Shown piece after piece: positions 58,668 to 64,000 of a DNA stretch of 64,000 nucleotides. The notes under the pieces are model-generated. The model was not told the DNA's origin. It ran no database searches and saw only the letters and a program-made list of their open reading frames with translations. The position numbers and the translations under genes were made by a program. The stretch lies in contig NZ_BQHW01000012.1 of assembly GCF_021602025.1 (NCBI RefSeq), positions 1 through 64,000 of the forward strand, in the 5' to 3' direction. This DNA is from Pseudomonas ceruminis. Lineage in GTDB: Bacteria; Pseudomonadota; Gammaproteobacteria; Pseudomonadales; Pseudomonadaceae. Numbering within the stretch: position 1 is the stretch's first letter; every line of letters begins with the position of its first letter.

Positions 58668-58762
58668 GCAAAAATATTTTCAGACAGCCTTGTCGGTTTT
58701 CATCTCTCGTTCGGGATAGGTCTTGAAAGCAAATCAGACGCAATCTCACGGGGAGTTCCAGA

Positions 58763-61225
58763 GTGCCGTACCATCCGCCACAGAAAGTGTTTCCGTTGAC
58801 AGGCGCGTTGCGCAAAGGCATGTTCGCCACCTTGCTGGCCGCCGCGCCAACGCTGCCCAATCTGGCGTGGGCCGCAGACGCCAGCATGAGCCAGACGCGC
58901 CAATATGCCATCGCTGCCGGCAGCCTGGACCAAGTGCTGAATCGCTTTGCCAGCGACGCGGGCATTCTGCTGTCGGTGGATGCGCAGTTGACCGAGGGCA
59001 AACGCAGTGCCGGCTTGCAGGGGCATTTCGACGTGGCCCAGGGGCTTGAGCGCCTGCTGGCCGGCAGTGGCTTGCAAGCCGTTTACACCCAAGGCGGCTG
59101 GTCCTTGCAACCGGTGCAAAGTGGCCCGCTGCAACTTGGCGCCACCAACGTCAGCGCGCCCGAGGCAGTTGAGAACGCCTGGGGGCCGGTGGAGGGTATC
59201 GTCGCCAAGCGCAGTGCAACCGGCTCCAAGACCGACTCGGCACTGGTGGAGATACCGCAAACCATCAACGTCGTGACGGCCACCGAGATTCAGTCCCGCG
59301 CCGCTCAAAGCGTGACCGAAGCGCTGCGCTACACCCCAGGCATCACCGGTGGCGGCTTTTCTGACCGGGTGAAGCTGTTTGATGAACCAACGTCGCGCGG
59401 CTTCTCGCCGACGCCGTTGTACCTGGATGGTCTGCACCTGCCCTATGGTGGCGGCAGCACTGGTGGCGCGCTGCAGATCGAACCCTACTCGCTGGAGCGC
59501 ATCGAGGTGCTCAAGGGCCCGGCCTCGGTGCTGTACGGGCAAAACCAGCCTGGCGGCATCGTCAACCTGGTGAGCAAGCGCCCGACCGCCGAAGCGCTTC
59601 ATCAGGTAAGGTTCGAGGCAGGCAGTTATGACCACAAAAGCGCCGCCATCGACCTCGGCGGGCCACTGGATGACGAAGGCAAATACCTGTACCGCTTGAC
59701 CGCACTGGCCAACGACAGCAACGACGAAATCGATTACGTCGAGGACAAGCGCCAGTTCATCGCGCCCAGTTTTACCTGGCGGCCGAATGAAGACACCAGC
59801 CTGACGCTGTTCGCCCAGTACCAGAAAGACAAAGGCGTACCTGAAGCTCAGGGCCTGCCAGCAGTAGGCACGGTGTTCGACAACCCCAATGGCAAGATCG
59901 ACCGCGACCTGTTTCTCGGTGAACCTGGCGTCAACGACTACCACCGTGAGCAATATGCTTTCGGCTATGAGTTCTCGCATCGCCTCAATGCCACCTGGAC
60001 CCTCAAGCAGAATGCGCGCTATGCCCGGGTCAACGACCATTACACCGCGCCGCTGCATGGTTACCGTTTCGTCACCAACCCCATTACCGGGGTGAACGAT
60101 CAGCGCTACACCACTCGGTATGGTGTGGACTGGCAACAGGACAACAAGGTCTTCGGCATCGATAACATCGCCCAGGCCGAATTCGACACGGGCCCGCTCA
60201 GCCATACCGCAATCGTTGGGCTGGATTACTACCACTTCAATTCGAAGTTCAATGGCCTGTACGACTACAACCCTCCGATCATCGACCTGTTCAACCCGGT
60301 CTACGGCCAGCCACTGCATTTTGGCAACAACTATCGCTGGGACAACACCATCACCCAGACCGGGTTGTACGCACAGGACCAGATCAAGCTCGACAAGTGG
60401 ATTTTCGTCCTCGGCGGGCGCTACGACTGGGCCGAAACCAACAACAAGCAGCCACTGAGCAACGCCCGCACCGACAGCAAAAACGAAAAGTTCACTGGCC
60501 GTGGCGGGATCGTCTACCTGTTCGACAACGGTGTCGCCCCCTTCGTCAGCTACTCGGAGTCGTTCCTGCCGCTCACCGGCACCAATGCGCAGGGCAGCGC
60601 GTTCGACCCCTCGACCGGCAAGCAATACGAGGCCGGCGTAAAATACCAGCCGCCGGGGCAGAACAGTTTCGTGCAGGTTTCGGCGTATGAACTGGAACAG
60701 AAGAATATCCTGACCACCGACCTCGGCAACCCAGGCTTCAGCAATCAAACTGGCGCCATTCGCTCCAAGGGTGTCGAGTTGGAGGCCAAGGCCGAGCTGA
60801 CCGAGGCCTTCAGTGTGATCGCGTCGGCATCACGCAATGACATCAAGTACACCAAGGACAACGATGGCCGCAAAGGTCGTCACCCAGCAGGCAACCCACC
60901 GCTGACCGCAGCGCTCTGGCTCAATTACGTGGTGCTGGGTGAAACGCCATTGGCCGGTCTGGGTGCAGGCGTGGGCGCACGGTACGCCAGGAGCAACTAC
61001 GGCGATGACTACGAAGGCGCATTCCAGATCCCGTCCTACACCGTGTACGACGCAAGCCTGACTTACGACCTGGGCCTCTCGGTGTTTCGCCTAAAAGGCT
61101 TGAAAATGGCGCTAAACGTGAAGAACCTTGCCGACAAGGAGTACGTCTCCAGTTGCATCAGCCAATGGGACTGCTACTACGGGGAAGGGCGCACTGTGGT
61201 ATCGAGTGTGACGTACAACTGGTAA
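58763..61225 (+). CDS. TonB-dependent siderophore receptor with signalling domain
   Basis: An 820-residue outer-membrane transducer. After a signal sequence (about residues 1-37) comes an STN signalling domain (RQYAIAAGSLDQVLNRFASDAGILLSVDA), a plug (VEIPQTINVVTATEI...YLDGLHLPYGGG...IEVLKGPASVLYGQNQPGGIVNLVSKRP) and a 22-strand barrel ending in aromatic YNW. It resembles ferrichrome/hydroxamate receptors of the FhuE/FoxA/FpvA type; the ligand cannot be fixed. The start is a GTG with GGGGAG nine bases upstream. It lies 95 bases after fecR, in the gap where a FecI-type promoter is expected. Confidence 0.92.
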   Translation: MPYHPPQKVFPLTGALRKGMFATLLAAAPTLPNLAWAADASMSQTRQYAIAAGSLDQVLNRFASDAGILLSVDAQLTEGKRSAGLQGHFDVAQGLERLLAGSGLQAVYTQGGWSLQPVQSGPLQLGATNVSAPEAVENAWGPVEGIVAKRSATGSKTDSALVEIPQTINVVTATEIQSRAAQSVTEALRYTPGITGGGFSDRVKLFDEPTSRGFSPTPLYLDGLHLPYGGGSTGGALQIEPYSLERIEVLKGPASVLYGQNQPGGIVNLVSKRPTAEALHQVRFEAGSYDHKSAAIDLGGPLDDEGKYLYRLTALANDSNDEIDYVEDKRQFIAPSFTWRPNEDTSLTLFAQYQKDKGVPEAQGLPAVGTVFDNPNGKIDRDLFLGEPGVNDYHREQYAFGYEFSHRLNATWTLKQNARYARVNDHYTAPLHGYRFVTNPITGVNDQRYTTRYGVDWQQDNKVFGIDNIAQAEFDTGPLSHTAIVGLDYYHFNSKFNGLYDYNPPIIDLFNPVYGQPLHFGNNYRWDNTITQTGLYAQDQIKLDKWIFVLGGRYDWAETNNKQPLSNARTDSKNEKFTGRGGIVYLFDNGVAPFVSYSESFLPLTGTNAQGSAFDPSTGKQYEAGVKYQPPGQNSFVQVSAYELEQKNILTTDLGNPGFSNQTGAIRSKGVELEAKAELTEAFSVIASASRNDIKYTKDNDGRKGRHPAGNPPLTAALWLNYVVLGETPLAGLGAGVGARYARSNYGDDYEGAFQIPSYTVYDASLTYDLGLSVFRLKGLKMALNVKNLADKEYVSSCISQWDCYYGEGRTVVSSVTYNW

Positions 61226-61311
61226 TTGAAAGGCCCGGCGCAGCGATTTCGCGCAAAAGGCGTAGCCACTTGCACACTACGCCATTGCCCGAGATCGACG
61301 GCAGTGGGATG

Positions 61312-61330
61312 ATTCGTAACTGATACGAAT
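61312..61330. promoter_or_regulatory. Palindromic operator candidate upstream of the pfeR-like gene
   Basis: ATTCGTA-ACTGA-TACGAAT has perfect seven-base arms and lies 20 bases before the GTG start. The overlapping TGATACGAATTCTCATC also has weak Fur-box character. It could be an autoregulatory site or a Fur site. Confidence 0.5.
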
Positions 61331-61349
61331 TCTCATCCAAGGCCCCGCC

Positions 61350-62042
61350 GTGCCCACCAAGCTGCTCCTCGCCGAAGACGATACGAACCTGCGCCAGGAC
61401 CTGGAACGCCATTTCCTCAACCGTGGCTTCCTGGTCCAGGCCTGCGCCACCGGCACCCAGGCACTGATCGCCATGCAGCAACACCGTTTCGACCTGATGC
61501 TGCTGGACATCATGCTGCCGGGTGTCGATGGCCTGACCCTGCTCGACGAACTGCGCCGCCAGCAGGCTGTACCGGTGGTGTTGATGTCGGCGCTGGGAGC
61601 AGAACAGGACCGTATCAGTGGCTTTACCCGGGGCGCCGACGATTACTTGCCCAAGCCGTTCAGCCTGGCCGAGCTGAACGCCCGCGTCGACGCCCTTCTG
61701 CGCCGCGTCGCCCTCGACCGGCAGCCGCCCGAACCACGCAGCGAAAGCTCAGTAACCCTCGACCAGGCGCGCCAGGATGTCATCCACCACGGCAAGGCTG
61801 CCGGCCTTACAGGCTCGGAGTACCGTCTGCTGGTCACCCTGCACGCGCACCCTGGCGAAGCGCTGAGCAAGGCATTCCTCTATCAGACCGTGCTGCACCG
61901 GGCTTACACGCGCCTGGACCGTGGCCTGGATGTACACGTCTGCAACCTGCGGCGCAAACTCACCGACATCGGCGCCCAGCACCTGCAGATTCAGGCCGTG
62001 CGCGGCCAGGGCTACATCCTGGTGGATACGGGAAACACCTGA
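61350..62042 (+). CDS. pfeR: PfeR-like response regulator
   Basis: A 230-residue OmpR-family regulator. The receiver domain has the acidic pocket (LLAEDDTN), phosphoacceptor aspartate in LMLLDIMLPGVDGLTLL, and lysine in LPKPFSLAEL. The winged-helix domain includes LTGSEYRLLVTLHAHPGEALSK and LDVHVCNLRRKL. It is next to a sensor kinase and a PfeA-like receptor gene, the layout of the ferric-enterobactin PfeRS-PfeA system of P. aeruginosa. The start is a GTG with AAGG nine bases upstream. Confidence 0.88.
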   Translation: MPTKLLLAEDDTNLRQDLERHFLNRGFLVQACATGTQALIAMQQHRFDLMLLDIMLPGVDGLTLLDELRRQQAVPVVLMSALGAEQDRISGFTRGADDYLPKPFSLAELNARVDALLRRVALDRQPPEPRSESSVTLDQARQDVIHHGKAAGLTGSEYRLLVTLHAHPGEALSKAFLYQTVLHRAYTRLDRGLDVHVCNLRRKLTDIGAQHLQIQAVRGQGYILVDTGNT

Positions 62043-63379
62043 TGCGCCGCCACCCCTTGCTGTGGAAACTCGCACTGCTGCAGGTCGGCTTCTGCCTGCT
62101 GCTGACCTGGCTGATCTGGACCTGGGGCCTGTCGGTGGAACGCAGCACCTACTTCCTGTCCCCGGCGGACCAGGCGTATATGGCCCGCTACGCACAACAG
62201 GCCGAAGACGCCTGGCGCAGTGGCGGTGCAGCGGGCGCCGAAGCCTACCGGCGGCAGCTGGAAGCCGACGAGGACACCTGGGTGGCGCTGATCGGCCCGC
62301 GCCTGGAAAGCCTAGGCAGCACGCCGCTCACAGCCGAAGAAGCAGGCCACTTGACCTTCATGCGCAAGCTCGACTGGCCGATGAGCCGACGCCTGCAGGA
62401 CGAGCTGCCCTATGTCAGCATCGCATTCCCCGAACACCCGCAAGACGGCCGCCTGGTCATTCAGTTGCCCGAGCGCCTGCTGCCCACCGGCCTTACGCCG
62501 TGGACCCACGTGATCACCCACGGCGTTGCGCCAGCGCTGCTCGCCCTGCTGATGGGGCTGGCCCTGTATCGCCATCTGGTGGCGCCCCTCAACCGCCTGC
62601 GCGACCGTGCCGACGCGTTGCGAGCCGACGACCTCGACAGCCCCGGCCTGCCGCTGCAAGAACGCCGGGATGAGCTGGGCGAGCTGGCCCAGGCCTTCGA
62701 GCACATGGCCGGGCGGCTGCGCCAGAGCCTGGACCAGCAGCGCCTGTTGCTGCGCACGCTGTCCCATGAACTGCGCACACCGCTGGCACGGCTGCGCATC
62801 GCTCACGACAGCGATCTGCCACCGGCCCAGTTGCGCGAGCGCCTGGACCGCGAAGTGTACGACATGCAAAAACTGCTCGAAGACACCCTCGATCTGGCAT
62901 GGATGGATACCGAGCAGCCACAACTGCTCACCGAGCCTGTGCTGGTGCTGTCGGTGTGGGAGGCGCTGTGCCAGGACAGTTGCTTCGAAAGCGGTTGGGA
63001 TCCGTCGCGTCTGCGCTGTTCGCTCGACACCACATGCGTGGTCCAGGCCCACCTGGACAGCCTGGCCCAAGCGCTGGAGAACCTGTTGCGCAACGCCATC
63101 CGCCATTCACCGGTCGACGGCAACATCAGCCTCGACGGGTGGCGCGAAGGCGATCACTGGCACCTGCGCCTGAGCGACCAAGGGCCAGGGGTGCCGCACG
63201 ATGCGCTGGACCGTATCTTCAAGCCCTATCAGCGCCTGGCCGACAGTGGCGCCGGTTTTGGCCTGGGCCTGGCCATCGCCCGGCGGGCCATCGAGCTGCA
63301 AGGTGGCCGCCTGTGGGCCTGTAATGGCCACCCGGGCCTGCACCTGCACCTGCTGCTGCCGATCGCCAAGAATGTTTAG
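62042..63379 (+). CDS. pfeS: PfeS-like sensor histidine kinase
   Basis: A 445-residue sensor. Two membrane segments (about residues 8-28 and 160-180) flank a periplasmic sensor region of 130 residues. HAMP follows (YRHLVAPLNRLRDRADALRADDL), then HisKA (LLRTLSHELRTPLARLRIAHD) and HATPase (LENLLRNAIRHSP, LSDQGPGVP, GFGLGLAIARRA). It overlaps pfeR in TGATG. It probably detects a ferric catecholate in the periplasm. Confidence 0.88.
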   Translation: MRRHPLLWKLALLQVGFCLLLTWLIWTWGLSVERSTYFLSPADQAYMARYAQQAEDAWRSGGAAGAEAYRRQLEADEDTWVALIGPRLESLGSTPLTAEEAGHLTFMRKLDWPMSRRLQDELPYVSIAFPEHPQDGRLVIQLPERLLPTGLTPWTHVITHGVAPALLALLMGLALYRHLVAPLNRLRDRADALRADDLDSPGLPLQERRDELGELAQAFEHMAGRLRQSLDQQRLLLRTLSHELRTPLARLRIAHDSDLPPAQLRERLDREVYDMQKLLEDTLDLAWMDTEQPQLLTEPVLVLSVWEALCQDSCFESGWDPSRLRCSLDTTCVVQAHLDSLAQALENLLRNAIRHSPVDGNISLDGWREGDHWHLRLSDQGPGVPHDALDRIFKPYQRLADSGAGFGLGLAIARRAIELQGGRLWACNGHPGLHLHLLLPIAKNV

Positions 63380-63393
63380 AAAGTTAATGCGCT

Positions 63394-63420
63394 TTACTCT
63401 CAATTAAGAGTAATTATCAT
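63394..63420 (+). promoter_or_regulatory. Composite operator upstream of pfeA
   Basis: TTACTCT-N6-AGAGTAA (63394-63413) is a perfect inverted repeat. It runs into AGAGTAATTATCATC, whose second half looks like half of a Fur box. It lies about 45 bases upstream of the receptor start. A PfeR site overlapped by a Fur site would fit dual control. Confidence 0.5.
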
Positions 63421-63462
63421 CCGTGATCTCTTGCATTCCGCTCGATGTTCCGGAGATCGATG

Positions 63463-64000
63463 ATGTCGCCCCGCCCGCTTCCTTTCGCCCCGTTCCTGCT
63501 GTTGTCCAGCTGCCTGCTGAGCAGCGCCGTGCATGCCGCCACCGACCAGCCTGCGCCCATCGAACTGGAGAGCCAGAATGTCGTGGCCACGGCACTGGAA
63601 GAAACCAAGCAGGCACCGGGTGTGTCGGTCATCACCGCCGAAGACATCAAGAAGCGTCCACCCGCCAACGACCTGTCACAGATCATCCGCACCATGCCTG
63701 GGGTCAACCTGACCGGTAACTCCACCAGCGGCCAGCGCGGCAACAACCGGCAGATCGACATCCGCGGCATGGGCCCGGAAAACACCCTCATCCTGGTCGA
63801 TGGCAAACCGGTCAGCAGCCGCAGTTCAGTGCGCTACGGCTGGCGCGGCGAGCGTGACTCACGTGGCGACACCAACTGGGTGCCCGCCGACCAGGTCGAG
63901 CGCATCGAAGTGATCCGCGGCCCGGCTGCCGCCCGCTACGGCTCCGGCGCCATGGGCGGGGTGATCAACATCATCACCAAGCAAGCCTCCGGCCAAACCC
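63463..64000 (+). CDS. pfeA: PfeA/FepA-like ferric catecholate receptor (partial)
   Basis: The first 179 codons of a TonB-dependent receptor cut by the window edge. A signal peptide ends near SSAVHAATD. The plug domain shows QAPGVSVITAEDIKKRPPANDLS, the IRTMPGVNLTGNSTSGQRGN region, QIDIRGMGPENTLILVDG, SSVRYGWRGERDSRGDTNWV and IEVIRGPAAARYGSGAMGG. The RGERDSRGDTNWVP segment is typical of FepA/PfeA enterobactin receptors. The ATG at 63463 has GGAG seven bases upstream; the ATG at 63460 is also possible. Confidence 0.9.
   Translation, partial: MSPRPLPFAPFLLLSSCLLSSAVHAATDQPAPIELESQNVVATALEETKQAPGVSVITAEDIKKRPPANDLSQIIRTMPGVNLTGNSTSGQRGNNRQIDIRGMGPENTLILVDGKPVSSRSSVRYGWRGERDSRGDTNWVPADQVERIEVIRGPAAARYGSGAMGGVINIITKQASGQT

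Overview
The window reads as a chromosomal segment of a Pseudomonas, most likely the P. putida group. It is GC-rich throughout and carries typical Pseudomonas gene blocks: ladS-thiD-thiE-hemL, phoH-ybeY-corC-lnt, leuS-lptE-holA, lipAB-dacA-rlpA-mltB-rodA-mrdA-rlmH-rsfS-nadD-proA, ubiX-mpl, eat-eutBC and ppa. As I recall it, the order closely follows the P. aeruginosa PAO1 stretch PA3974-PA4031. I found no tRNA, rRNA, CRISPR array or prophage. The only mobile element is an IS3-family copy cut by the left edge.

1-8 kb: the right end of an IS abuts a strong minus-strand terminator and a highly structured non-coding interval. Next come an Lrp/AsnC regulator, a DUF2788 membrane protein, and, on the minus strand, rluE, amn, an AidB-like acyl-CoA dehydrogenase and a 7TMR-DISM histidine kinase in the ladS position that lacks a receiver domain. 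8-24 kb: thiamine genes (thiD, thiE), hemL, a Sel1 protein, a DUF1820 gene, then phoH-ybeY-corC-lnt (RNA and envelope maturation), a YdcF-like protein, leuS, lptE, holA, arfA and a SltB3-type lytic transglycosylase. miaB, normally directly upstream of phoH, is absent from this locus.

23.6-36 kb: a long minus-strand run for lipoic acid synthesis (lipA, lipB, ybeD) and cell-wall elongation (ldcA, dacA, rlpA, mltB, rodA, mrdA), followed by ribosome and NAD/proline genes (rlmH, rsfS, nadD, proA). A large REP-type inverted pair separates dacA from rlpA. 36-45 kb: a DNA glycosylase, a DedA-PAP2 fusion, a LonN protein, lrgAB, a PhaJ4-like hydratase, a MORN-repeat C13 peptidase lipoprotein, an NAD(P)-binding oxidoreductase, a YceK-like lipoprotein, ubiX and mpl.

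45.5-53.2 kb is an ethanolamine-use module: a sigma-54 activator diverges from an aldehyde dehydrogenase, followed by the permease and both subunits of the B12-dependent ammonia-lyase. Good -24/-12 promoters precede the dehydrogenase and the permease, and A-rich Crc/Hfq-type motifs lie at the ribosome binding sites of the activator and the permease. 53-57 kb: a GNAT acetyltransferase, DedA, an MtfA-like peptidase, ppa and an XRE regulator with an apparently dead S24-like domain. 57-64 kb is iron uptake: a candidate sRNA, a Fur box, a FecI sigma/FecR/TonB-receptor system, then a PfeRS-like two-component system and the start of a PfeA-like catecholate receptor cut by the right edge.
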